From: Caulobacter endophyticus
Lineage (GTDB): Bacteria > Pseudomonadota > Alphaproteobacteria > Caulobacterales > Caulobacteraceae
NCBI RefSeq assembly: GCF_029543245.1
Contig: NZ_JARQWV010000033.1
Coordinates: forward strand, 1 to 51,329
Direction of reading: 5' to 3'
Length of the DNA: 51,329 nucleotides
Each line of letters begins with the position of its first letter. Position 1 is the stretch's first letter. Under the pieces are notes generated by a model that did not search any database, had not been told where the DNA came from, and saw only the letters and a list, made by a program, of their open reading frames with translations. Below, one piece after another: positions 27,383 to 35,715 of this stretch. The translations under genes and the position numbers were made by a program.

Positions 27383-28912
27383 TCAGGCCGACACGCTTCT
27401 GGCCGCGCGGGCGGCGGCGCCCAGAAGGCCGGTCCTTTCGAGATAGAGGTCGTGCGGCGGCATCCCGGCCACCCGCTCGTTGATCGCGGCCCGGATGCGG
27501 CCCAGGCGCGAACGCAGCTCCTCGGACGAGATGGCGTCGGCGACGGCGTGGTAATCGCCGGGCACGAGTCCCTGCCCCAGCAATATGGCGAACCAGTTGG
27601 TCTCCTTGAAGAGCTCCTTCTGGTCGATCAGCACCTCGCCGCGCGTGCGGAACACCTCCAGCCGCTGGGCCAGGCTGTCGGGCGGGACCATGTCGCGGCA
27701 CCAGCGCCAGAACGGCGTGTCGTCGCGCTCGCCGACCTTGTAGTGGGCGATGATGAAGTCGCGGACCTGCTCGTACTCCAGCGCCATCTCGCGATTGAAC
27801 TTGTCGACCACGACGGGATCGAAGCCCGTCTTCGGAAACAGCGTCAGCAGCTTGGCTATGGCGGCCTGGATCAGGTGGATGCTGGTCGACTCCAACGGTT
27901 CCAGGAAGCCGCTCGACAGGCCGATGGCTAGGACATTGCCGATCCAGCTCTTGCGGCGGCGACCGGCGGTGAACTTCAGGACCTTCGCGTCGGCCAGGGC
28001 CGCGCCGTCCAGCCGCTCGCCGAGCCTGCGCACGGCCTCGTCCTCGCTGATGAAGGCGTCGCAGAACACATAGCCGTTGCCGCTGCGATGCTGCAGCGGG
28101 ATCCGCCATTGCCAGCCGGCCTCGCGCGCCGTGGCCCGCGTATAGGGGGTCAGCTGGCCGGCCCGTTCGCAGGGCATGGCGGCGGCGCGGTTGCAGGGCA
28201 GCCAGCGGCTCCAGTCGTCATAGCCCGCGCCCATCGTCTCCTCGATGAGCAGACCGCGGAAGCCCGAGCAGTCGACGAAGAAGTCGCCGCCGATCGTCCT
28301 GCCGTCGTCCAGCACCAGCCGCGCGACATGACCGCTTTCGCCGTCCCGCTCGACGCCGGCGATCTTGCCCTCGATACGGACCACGCCCCGAGCCTCGGCA
28401 TAGCGGCGCAGGAAGGCCGCATAGAGCGCTGCGTCGAACTGGAAGGCGTAATTGATCTTGGGCAGGTTCGGGGCCGGCGGCGTGCGCATGAACCGCCCGG
28501 TCGCCGCCGCCAGGGTCTCGGCGTTGAAGCCGTCGTGGTTGCGGTCGCCGCTCTCGCGCGCCCAGCGCAGCCAGAAGTGCTGGAAGCCCACCCCGTCCAT
28601 GTCCGCGCCGTAAAGGCCGAACGGGTGGAAGTAGCTGTGCCCCAGCCGCCGCCAGTCGACGAACTCGATACCCAGCTTGAAGGTGGCGTTGGTCTCGCGG
28701 ATGAAGACGTCCTCATCCAGCCCCAGCACCTTGTTGAACAGCAGGATCATCGGGATGGTCGCCTCGCCCACCCCCACGGTTCCGATCTGCTCTGACTCTA
28801 CGAGGGTGATCGAGTAGCGGTGCGTCCCGACCGTCTGGGCCAGCGCCGCGGCGGTCATCCAGCCGGCCGTGCCGCCCCCGACGACGACGACGTTGCGGAT
28901 AGCCTCGCTCAC
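27383..28912 (-). CDS. Tryptophan-halogenase-family flavoprotein A (509 aa)
   Basis: FADH2-dependent halogenase family, using halide and oxygen to make hypohalous acid that halogenates an aromatic substrate. Residues seen: GGGTAG for FAD binding at 12-17, catalytic lysine Lys79 in NATFKLGIEF (same number as in PrnA and RebH), WQWRIP at 267-272, which keeps FAD chemistry away from monooxygenation, and Glu341-Ser342 in FLEPLEST, which align with the halide/substrate pair. The start is GTG at 28912, overlapping the previous gene's stop as GTGA. Last gene of a three-halogenase set downstream of a TBDT. Relatives beside TonB receptors in Xanthomonas act on indoles, often with bromide. The true substrate here is unknown and a flavin reductase is not encoded nearby. 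Confidence 0.9.
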   Translation of the reverse strand: MSEAIRNVVVVGGGTAGWMTAAALAQTVGTHRYSITLVESEQIGTVGVGEATIPMILLFNKVLGLDEDVFIRETNATFKLGIEFVDWRRLGHSYFHPFGLYGADMDGVGFQHFWLRWARESGDRNHDGFNAETLAAATGRFMRTPPAPNLPKINYAFQFDAALYAAFLRRYAEARGVVRIEGKIAGVERDGESGHVARLVLDDGRTIGGDFFVDCSGFRGLLIEETMGAGYDDWSRWLPCNRAAAMPCERAGQLTPYTRATAREAGWQWRIPLQHRSGNGYVFCDAFISEDEAVRRLGERLDGAALADAKVLKFTAGRRRKSWIGNVLAIGLSSGFLEPLESTSIHLIQAAIAKLLTLFPKTGFDPVVVDKFNREMALEYEQVRDFIIAHYKVGERDDTPFWRWCRDMVPPDSLAQRLEVFRTRGEVLIDQKELFKETNWFAILLGQGLVPGDYHAVADAISSEELRSRLGRIRAAINERVAGMPPHDLYLERTGLLGAAARAARSVSA

Positions 28913-30417
28913 GTGAACCGCAGGGGCGCGGGAGCCTGCGCGGCGGGCCGCTGGGTCATCGCCGCCAGTCTGGCCTCCAGCGGACGCATCCGCCCGACAT
29001 CGGCGGCGATACGGCCCAGGATCTTCTGGAAAATCTGGATCTGCTCGCCCTCGCTGACGCCCTCGGCCAGGGGATCGTGGGCCTGCGGAATAACGCCGTG
29101 ACCGATCAGGCAGGCCGCCCAGTTGGCGGGCTGGAAGGCCTCGTCCTCGCGGGTCGGTACGACGCCGCGGGCGCCGAACAGTTGCAGCTTGTAGGCTAGG
29201 TCGGCCGGCGGCGCGGCGCGTCGGGCGGCTTCCCACGGCGCGCCGCTGCGGCGGTTCAGATGATAGTGCATGGCCTGGAAGTCGCGCAGGCTGCGGCCGT
29301 GCGCCGCCATGGCCGCGCCAAAGGTTCGAGCCTCCGGACCGCCGCCGACATCGGCCGGGAACAGCGTCACCAGATGAGACAGCCCGGCCTGCAAGGCATG
29401 CATGGGCGCGGCGTCGGAGGGGTCCAGCGCGATCGCCGCGGCGCCCAGCGCCACGCAGTTGCCGATCCAGGGCTGCGTCTGCATGCCCGGCTTCAGGACC
29501 AGCGCCTCGCCCGACCGCCAGCCCAGGGGCGAAATGCTCTCCGCCCGGCGGACCATGCCTTGCCCGTCGGCGACCTTGGAGTCGTAGACCGCCAGGCCCG
29601 CCGTACGGTCCTGCAACGGATAGAGCCCCACCCAGCCGCCCTCGACGGCCTCGATATGGGCGTAGGCCGGCAAGGTGTTCAGGCGCTTCCCGGCCATAGG
29701 CAGCACCCGGTCGAACGGCAGCCAGGCGTCCCAAGGCTCGAAACGCGCGCCGGGCATCTGGCCGATCAGCGCGCCGTCGCCGACATCGACGAACAGGTCG
29801 CCGGCCACCACCGCGCCGCCTTCAACGATCACGGCCTCGATCCGTTCGCCCGAACGCCCGACATCGGCCACCGCGCCCTGCTCGACACTGACGCCGTCCA
29901 CCAGAGCCCGCTGCCGCAGCAGCGCGGCGTAGGCCACGGCGTCGACATGCAGGCCGACGCCGGGCGAGGACAGCCGGCCGGGGTCATCGCCCTCGACGAT
30001 CCGTCCCTGCTTGGCGGCGGCCGCCCCCAGCGAGAAATCCTCCAGGGCGGTCTTCAGACCACGCCGGCGCGCCAGCACCCAGTGGTGGACGAAGTCGACA
30101 TAGTCCACCGAATGGCCGTGGGTGTCGTAGGGGTGCAGGAAGGCCGAGCCATCGCCCGCAAAGCCGGCGAACCGCTGGCCCAGGGACGGAACGGCGCCGC
30201 AACGGCGCGCCAGCTCGACGTCCGACAGGCCGAGCAGTTGATGCAGGTTGCCGACGGCCGGCAGGCCCGCGTGGGACAGGCCCGGCGTCGGCGGCGCGGT
30301 CTCGACGGCTCGCACCACGAGCCCCCCGGCCCCGAAGGCCTTCCGCAGGGCCAGGGCCGTCAACCACAGCGGCGCGCCGGCGCCGACCACCACGACGGTT
30401 TGCACGGTCCGGCTCAT
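28909..30417 (-). CDS. Diverged tryptophan-halogenase homologue B, probable pseudoenzyme (502 aa)
   Basis: Same length and overall pattern as its two neighbours, but key sites are lost. The FAD motif reads GAGAPL (12-17) instead of GGGTAG. The VGVGEATIP segment is replaced by GLPAVGNLH. The region of Lys79 reads AVPSLGQRF with no lysine. WxWxIP has become GWVGLYPLQ, and FLEPLEST has become ALDPSDAA. The C-terminal region (NWAACLIGHGVIPQAHDPL) still aligns well with FAILLGQGLVPGDYHAV of protein A. ATG at 30417 overlaps the upstream stop (ATGA), and its own stop overlaps protein A's start. Intact reading frame and tight coupling argue for a maintained role, perhaps as a partner subunit or substrate carrier. 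That role is inference. Confidence 0.8.
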   Translation of the reverse strand: MSRTVQTVVVVGAGAPLWLTALALRKAFGAGGLVVRAVETAPPTPGLSHAGLPAVGNLHQLLGLSDVELARRCGAVPSLGQRFAGFAGDGSAFLHPYDTHGHSVDYVDFVHHWVLARRRGLKTALEDFSLGAAAAKQGRIVEGDDPGRLSSPGVGLHVDAVAYAALLRQRALVDGVSVEQGAVADVGRSGERIEAVIVEGGAVVAGDLFVDVGDGALIGQMPGARFEPWDAWLPFDRVLPMAGKRLNTLPAYAHIEAVEGGWVGLYPLQDRTAGLAVYDSKVADGQGMVRRAESISPLGWRSGEALVLKPGMQTQPWIGNCVALGAAAIALDPSDAAPMHALQAGLSHLVTLFPADVGGGPEARTFGAAMAAHGRSLRDFQAMHYHLNRRSGAPWEAARRAAPPADLAYKLQLFGARGVVPTREDEAFQPANWAACLIGHGVIPQAHDPLAEGVSEGEQIQIFQKILGRIAADVGRMRPLEARLAAMTQRPAAQAPAPLRFT

Positions 30418-31943
30418 GCCACCACCTCCGCGAGCGGACGAGGAATGGCGCAATGGCTGGCGACGAAGTCGGCGTGGGTCGGCATGGCCGGAACCCGCCT
30501 GGCGATCGCCGCCCGCTGGCGCTCCATCTCGGCCAGAGCCTGCGGCAGCGGCACGTTGTCGACCATCCGGTCGTAGCCGCCCGGCAGAACGCCCTGCCCC
30601 AGCAGCACCGAGATCCAGCTGGGCAGCGCGAACAGGCCGTCGTGATAGTTGGGCGCCACGCCGCGATGGCGGAACAGCTCCAGCTTGTGCGCGAGGCTCT
30701 CGGGGATCTCCATCTCGCGGCAGTGCTTCCAGAGCTCGCCGTCGGTGCGGGTATTGGCGTGGTAGTGCAGGATCAGGAAGTCGCGCACGCGGTCGTATTC
30801 CATGTCGACCCGGCGATTGAATTCTTCGACCAGAGCCGGCTCGACCCGCTTGCCGGGGAACAGCTTGAGCAGGTTCATGACCGCGATCTGGATCAGGTAG
30901 ATGCTGGTCGACTCCAGCGGCTCCAGGAAGCCGCTGGCCAGGCCCGCGGCCATGACGTTGCGCGTCCAGGAAGCGGTGCGGCGGCCAGCCTTGAAGCGGA
31001 TCTGACGCGGCTCGGCCAGGGCTTCGCCGTCGAGATTGGCCATCAGGGTGGCGGCGGCCTCGTCGTCGCTGATGTAGCGGCTGGAATAGACGTAACCGTT
31101 GCCGGTGCGGTGCTGCAGCGGGATGCGCCACTGCCAGCCGGCCTCGCGGGCGGTCGAGCGGGTGAAGGGCGTGAAGCGGCCGGCGCGGGCGCAGGGCACG
31201 GCCCAGGCTCGGTCGCAGGGCAGCCAGTCGGTCCACTCCTCGAACGGGCTGTCCAGGGTCTGGCCGATCAGCAGGCCGCGAAAGCCCGTGCAGTCGACGA
31301 AGAAGTCGCCCCTGATCACCTCGCCCGAAGCCAGGGAAATCGAGGCCACGTCGCCCGACAGCGGATCGCGCGTGACCTCGACGACCTTGCCCTCTGTGCG
31401 CTTCAGGCCCCTGCCCTCGGCAACCTTGCGCAGGTACTTCGCATAGAGGCTGGCGTCGAAGTGATAGGCGTAGCTGTAGGTGGAATCGATCTTGTCGGGA
31501 TCGGGATTGGGAAACTCGAAGCGGTCGTCCCGCGCCGCGGCGATGGCGTAGGAGAACTGCTCGATGTCGAGATCGTGCCCAGCCAGCCGGGCCCTGTTCC
31601 AGTGGTGGTGAAAGCCCGCGCCGCCGATGGCCGCGCCGTGCACCCCGAACGGATGGTGGTAGGACGAGCCCTTGAAGCCCCAATCGAGGAACTCGATGCC
31701 GAGTTTGAACGTGCCGTTCGTCTCGCGCATCATCTCGACCTCGTCGATGCCGACGAAGCGGTTGTAGTCGCGCATGGCGGGGATCGTGGCCTCGCCGACG
31801 CCGACCGTGGCGATCTCGTCGGACTCCACCAGCCGCACCCGCGCCTGATGCGGACGCAGGCCGCTGACCAGCGCCGTACCGACCATCCAGCCGGCCGTAC
31901 CGCCGCCGACGATGACGATATCCAGGGGCGCGCTTGTTTCCAT
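30414..31943 (-). CDS. Tryptophan-halogenase-family flavoprotein C (509 aa)
   Basis: First of the three halogenase-like genes in transcription order. All signature elements are present: GGGTAG at 13-18, VGVGEATIP at 47-55, lysine at 80 in NGTFKLGIEF, GWQWRIPLQ, and FLEPLESTSI. It is closely similar in pattern to protein A, which suggests local duplication. Start is the ATG at 31943 with a modest GGTGGAA upstream. It follows the TBDT stop by 95 nt containing a strong hairpin. The stop overlaps the start of homologue B as ATGA. Probable cytosolic FADH2-dependent halogenase acting on a compound imported by the receptor or on a peptide or glycan-linked aromatic group. The substrate cannot be told from sequence. 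Confidence 0.9.
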   Translation of the reverse strand: METSAPLDIVIVGGGTAGWMVGTALVSGLRPHQARVRLVESDEIATVGVGEATIPAMRDYNRFVGIDEVEMMRETNGTFKLGIEFLDWGFKGSSYHHPFGVHGAAIGGAGFHHHWNRARLAGHDLDIEQFSYAIAAARDDRFEFPNPDPDKIDSTYSYAYHFDASLYAKYLRKVAEGRGLKRTEGKVVEVTRDPLSGDVASISLASGEVIRGDFFVDCTGFRGLLIGQTLDSPFEEWTDWLPCDRAWAVPCARAGRFTPFTRSTAREAGWQWRIPLQHRTGNGYVYSSRYISDDEAAATLMANLDGEALAEPRQIRFKAGRRTASWTRNVMAAGLASGFLEPLESTSIYLIQIAVMNLLKLFPGKRVEPALVEEFNRRVDMEYDRVRDFLILHYHANTRTDGELWKHCREMEIPESLAHKLELFRHRGVAPNYHDGLFALPSWISVLLGQGVLPGGYDRMVDNVPLPQALAEMERQRAAIARRVPAMPTHADFVASHCAIPRPLAEVVA

Positions 31944-31999
31944 GCCGCCGTTTCCACCCGTTTCCGGGCTCCGCTCAGCCGGGCCCGTCTTCTTGTGAC

Positions 32000-32028
32000 G
32001 AAGGGGCGGACCGACGGCCCGCCCCTTC
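32000..32028 (-). other. Intercistronic hairpin between TBDT and halogenases
   Basis: GAAGGGGCGG pairs with CCGCCCCTTC (10 bp), with a further small CC/GG pair inside the 9-nt loop, 11 nt after the TBDT stop. No T run follows on the minus strand, so it likely stabilises the receptor mRNA or lowers read-through rather than ending transcription. Confidence 0.5.
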
Positions 32029-32038
32029 TCCAGATCGA

Positions 32039-35000
32039 TCAGTACTTGAACCGGAACGTCAACAGGTAACGCTTGTCGGTGCGGTTCCAGGCGTTGTCCT
32101 TCAGGAGGCCGCCGGCGGAAGCATCAGTGACCTGCTGCTTGAGCACGGACTCGGTGTTCAGCAGGTTGCTGCCCTGCAGGCTGATCTCCAGGTTGTCGCT
32201 GGCCCGGTAGCGGATCGAGGCGTCCAGATAACCGGCGTCGTCCTGCCAGATCGGGAAGGCCAGGCAGCAGTCCATGGCGGTCAGCAGGTACTTCGAACGC
32301 CAGTTGTAGGCCGCCCGCATGGCCCAGCGGCCTTTCTCGTACATGCCCACGAGGTTGTAGGCGTACTTCGAAAGCCCTTCGAGCGAGTCGACCTGCACCG
32401 CCCCGTCGGCCTGGCTGAGGCCGCCGCCGCTGGTGTTGGAGCCGCCGCCGCCCGAGGCGTTGCTCAGGTTGCTGTTGGTGATGCCCTTGTTCTCGACATA
32501 GGTGAAGTTGGCCTGGATCCCGAGGCCGTCGAACGGCGCGGGCAGGAAGTCGAAGTAGCGCTGGTAGGCGACCTCGGCCCCGCGGATCTTGGCGCCGTCG
32601 CCATTGACCGGACCACGGGTCAGGACGGTGCGCGTGACGCCGTTGACCGTGACGTCCTGATTGAAGCCGCCGTACTGAATGTAGTCGTTGAACTTCTTGT
32701 AGAAGACCGCCAGCGAGAACGACCCGACATCGGCGAAGTAGTGCTCGAGGCTGATGTCGAACTGGTCGGCCGTCATCGGCTTCAGGTACGGATTATAGGA
32801 CTCCGCCGTGTAGCGGATGTTGGCGCCGGTGATGTTGCCCGCGCTGTCCTTGATCCACAGCGGGTCATTGACGTTGTTCAGGTCGGGCGCGCCCATGTTC
32901 ACCTGAACATAGTTCTTCAGGTAGCCGATGTCGGGGCGCGACATGGCCCGCGACGCAGCAAAGCGCAGCTGCCATTCGTCATTGAGGTCGATGCGCAGGT
33001 TGAAGCTGGGCAGGACGTTGTGGTGCTTCTGGCGCACCACGCTCGCCGTGGCCAGGCCGTCCGTGAAGGCCTTGTCGTCGGCCGACAGGTAGCACCACAG
33101 GGTCTGGGGCACATAGGCCCCGGTGACGGGCAGGCCGTCGGGGCCGAGCGGCCGTCCACGCGGCTGGCACGAGCGCGGCGCGGTCTTCAGGAAGTCGGCG
33201 TGGATCAGCGAGCCGGCGCTCTCATTGGTGGTCTCGACATAACGCAGGCCGATGTTGCCGCTGATCCCGAAGCCGCCGATCGTGTGATCCCGGCCTCCGA
33301 ATTTCAGCATGAAGTAGGCCGCGTTGGTCTTTTCGGAGATGTCGGCGATTTCCTGCGGCAGGAAGCAGTTGGTCTCGCCGGGGCGATAGCAGACGGCCTC
33401 CCAGCGCGACGAACCCACGCCGGTGTTGGAGTAGCCGAAGGCCTTCTGGAATTTCTCCAGGTCCTTGACGAAGTCCATGCTGGCGAAGGTCAGCATGCCG
33501 GTCTTCAGCACATCGCCGCCGAAGACATCGTTGAACGCCCGGACGTCCGGCAGATTGCGGTCCCAGCCGCTGAAGGTGGTGGTCGCGGTGCCGGTCGAGC
33601 AGTCGCCGTTGACGTTGGCGGCCGGCGCGGTGCGGTCGACATTGTACCAGAGGTAGTCGGTGCTGTTGACGCCGCCGCCGCCCTGGTCGCAGCCCCAGGC
33701 GTTGGCGATGCCGCCCCAGTTATAGACGCTCCAGCGCACCGTCTGCTCGCGATCGGCATGGCGCGCGCCCACCTTCAGCGAGTCCAGCCAGCCGTCGCCC
33801 AGGTCGTACTGCACGTCGATCCGCGCGGCGAACTGGTCGCCCTCGCTGCGCTCGAGGTGGTTGTTGACGTTGTTGAAGCGCCAGGCGTTCGGGTTGGCCA
33901 GGCCGCCCGGGGCATAGTTGATGTTGGTGCCCGGAAGCACCGTCATGACCGGATGGTCGCCCGTCGCGTCGATATTGAGGTTGGCGTAGGACACCAGGCC
34001 GACGTCGGCGTCGTAGTTCGACAGCTTGGCCTTCACCTTCTGGACGTCGAAGTTGACGCGCAGGCGATCGGTCGGATCCCACTTCAGATTGAAGGCCAGA
34101 TCCTGGGTGGTCTGCTTGTTGTAGTTGTAGCGCGTGGTCGCCGACAGTTCGCCGCCGCGCTGCTCGGGCGCGCAGTCGGTCCGGCCGGTCCAGCCATAGC
34201 AGGGCTCGATGACCGGCTGGCCAGTCGAGGTCTGACCGATCAGATAGCCCGCCCAGTCGTTGCTGGCCGAGGTGGTGTTGCCGACCCAGCCCAAGGGCGA
34301 GGTCATGATCCCGCTTTCGAAATTGCCCTCGTCGTCGAACTTGAAGGTCGTGCCCGGCGCCGGCAGCACATAGGTGCTCGCGTCCGCGTTGGTGACCTCG
34401 AAGTGCGGACCGCGGTTGTAGAGGCTGAAGGCGCTGCCCTGCACCGAGCGCTCGTGCCAGACGTTCTCGTAGCTCGACTTGTTGAACTGCACCGTGGCCA
34501 GGAACTTCTGGTCGTTGTCGCGCCACTGGCCGGCGGCGGCGACGCCGTTGCGGGTGCGGTCGAACTCGGTGTGGGCCAGGCGATACCAGGCGGGAATGTA
34601 CTTCGTCCCGCCACCGAACATCGTGACGTCCTTGAAGATGCCCATGCGGCCGAACTGTGAGCTTTCCGAGATGGTGTTCAGCTCCGAATGGGCGCCGTTC
34701 ACCATCAGGCCGAACTCGCCGATCTCCGTGTCCCAGCGATTGGCGTAGATGGCCGAGATCTCGGGCGTAACCTGTTCCGACAGGTTGCCGTAGTTCAGCG
34801 AGGTGGTGATGCCGATCACCCTGCCAGCGCTGTCGAACGGCAGACGGGTCTTCAGGTCGACCGTGCCGGCGATGCCGCCTTCGATCAGTTCGGCGGTCTG
34901 GTTCTTATAGGTGTCGACCCCGCCCATCAGTTCGGGCGAGATGTCGCCCCACGACAGGCCACGCGAGGAGTTGGCGCTGAAGGTGTCGCGGCCGTTGAAT

Positions 35001-35407
35001 TCCGAGCGGACCTGCGAAAGGCCCCGCACGATCACGCCCGACGGTTCGGCCGAGAAGTGGGTGGTGTCGCTGGTCGAGGCGTAGCGGTTGACCGTGATGC
35101 CCGGCACGCGCTGCAGCGCCTCGGCGACCGACTTGTCGGGGAACGAGCCGATGTCGCTGGCGGTGATGGAATCGACGATGGTGTCGGCGCTGCGCTTGAT
35201 CTGCTGGGCCGATTTCAGCGCCGCGCGCTGACCGGTGACGATCACCGTCTCGACCTCGTTGTCGGCGATCACATCCGACGGCGATGCCTGCGAAGCGGCC
35301 GGCGCCGTCGACATCGCCTCCTGGGCCAAGGCCGGCGCCGCGCTCAACAAGGCCGCGACCGATGCGCAGCCCATCCATCCAGCCATGCGGATACGCGTGG
35401 TCTTCAT
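32039..35407 (-). CDS. TonB-dependent receptor linked to halogenases (1122 aa)
   Basis: Oversized outer-membrane receptor. A signal peptide ends near ALAQEA (30), followed by a TonB-box-like ETVIVTGQR at 53-61 and a plug with SFPDKSVAEALQRVPGITVNRY, here identified by its core PDKSVAEALQRVPG, and VIVRGLSQVRSEFNGRD. The barrel ends in LLTFRFKY, a standard outer-membrane C-terminus. GGGAGGGG lies 8 nt before the ATG. It is followed on the same strand by three halogenase-family genes and is divergent from a JmjC/cupin_8 gene. This receptor-halogenase-cupin association recurs in Caulobacter- and Xanthomonas-like genomes next to carbohydrate loci, as far as I know. An AT-rich inverted repeat is in the shared upstream region. 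Confidence 0.94.
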   Translation of the reverse strand: MKTTRIRMAGWMGCASVAALLSAAPALAQEAMSTAPAASQASPSDVIADNEVETVIVTGQRAALKSAQQIKRSADTIVDSITASDIGSFPDKSVAEALQRVPGITVNRYASTSDTTHFSAEPSGVIVRGLSQVRSEFNGRDTFSANSSRGLSWGDISPELMGGVDTYKNQTAELIEGGIAGTVDLKTRLPFDSAGRVIGITTSLNYGNLSEQVTPEISAIYANRWDTEIGEFGLMVNGAHSELNTISESSQFGRMGIFKDVTMFGGGTKYIPAWYRLAHTEFDRTRNGVAAAGQWRDNDQKFLATVQFNKSSYENVWHERSVQGSAFSLYNRGPHFEVTNADASTYVLPAPGTTFKFDDEGNFESGIMTSPLGWVGNTTSASNDWAGYLIGQTSTGQPVIEPCYGWTGRTDCAPEQRGGELSATTRYNYNKQTTQDLAFNLKWDPTDRLRVNFDVQKVKAKLSNYDADVGLVSYANLNIDATGDHPVMTVLPGTNINYAPGGLANPNAWRFNNVNNHLERSEGDQFAARIDVQYDLGDGWLDSLKVGARHADREQTVRWSVYNWGGIANAWGCDQGGGGVNSTDYLWYNVDRTAPAANVNGDCSTGTATTTFSGWDRNLPDVRAFNDVFGGDVLKTGMLTFASMDFVKDLEKFQKAFGYSNTGVGSSRWEAVCYRPGETNCFLPQEIADISEKTNAAYFMLKFGGRDHTIGGFGISGNIGLRYVETTNESAGSLIHADFLKTAPRSCQPRGRPLGPDGLPVTGAYVPQTLWCYLSADDKAFTDGLATASVVRQKHHNVLPSFNLRIDLNDEWQLRFAASRAMSRPDIGYLKNYVQVNMGAPDLNNVNDPLWIKDSAGNITGANIRYTAESYNPYLKPMTADQFDISLEHYFADVGSFSLAVFYKKFNDYIQYGGFNQDVTVNGVTRTVLTRGPVNGDGAKIRGAEVAYQRYFDFLPAPFDGLGIQANFTYVENKGITNSNLSNASGGGGSNTSGGGLSQADGAVQVDSLEGLSKYAYNLVGMYEKGRWAMRAAYNWRSKYLLTAMDCCLAFPIWQDDAGYLDASIRYRASDNLEISLQGSNLLNTESVLKQQVTDASAGGLLKDNAWNRTDKRYLLTFRFKY

Positions 35408-35608
35408 AGGTCGTCCCCTCCCAAGGCCGCGCGCGTTGGCGCAGCCCCTTCAAGTGTCCGGAACAGGCGCTCCGGAGATGAGCGGTCGTGCCGCCGATTG
35501 TACGGGAAGCCTTGGCCAGGCAGTTCCTGGCGTCGCGCTTCCTCCCGTCGCACCCGTCTCGACGCGGGCGCTTGTTGTTTCATAACCGTAGCAAACGCCG
35601 GTACGCCA

Positions 35609-35636
35609 GCATTTTATAAAATTATTTTGTTTAATC
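35609..35636 (-). promoter_or_regulatory. AT-rich site d, divergent TBDT/cupin region
   Basis: In the 308-nt gap 35408-35715, this 28-bp stretch on the minus strand fits GATnAAAnAAAnnAATTTT, the pattern of site a (37793-37819). It includes the perfect palindrome ATTTTATAAAAT (35611-35622). Next to it ACGCC occurs as a direct repeat (35595-35607). It is a candidate operator or UP-type promoter element for the receptor operon, the cupin gene, or both. Confidence 0.45.
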
Positions 35637-35715
35637 TTGGAGCCTTGCCAACCGCTGTTGCGTGGCGGACACAATCGCCCTCCTGTACGCCCCGTTCGAA
35701 GGGTGACGACCTTCG

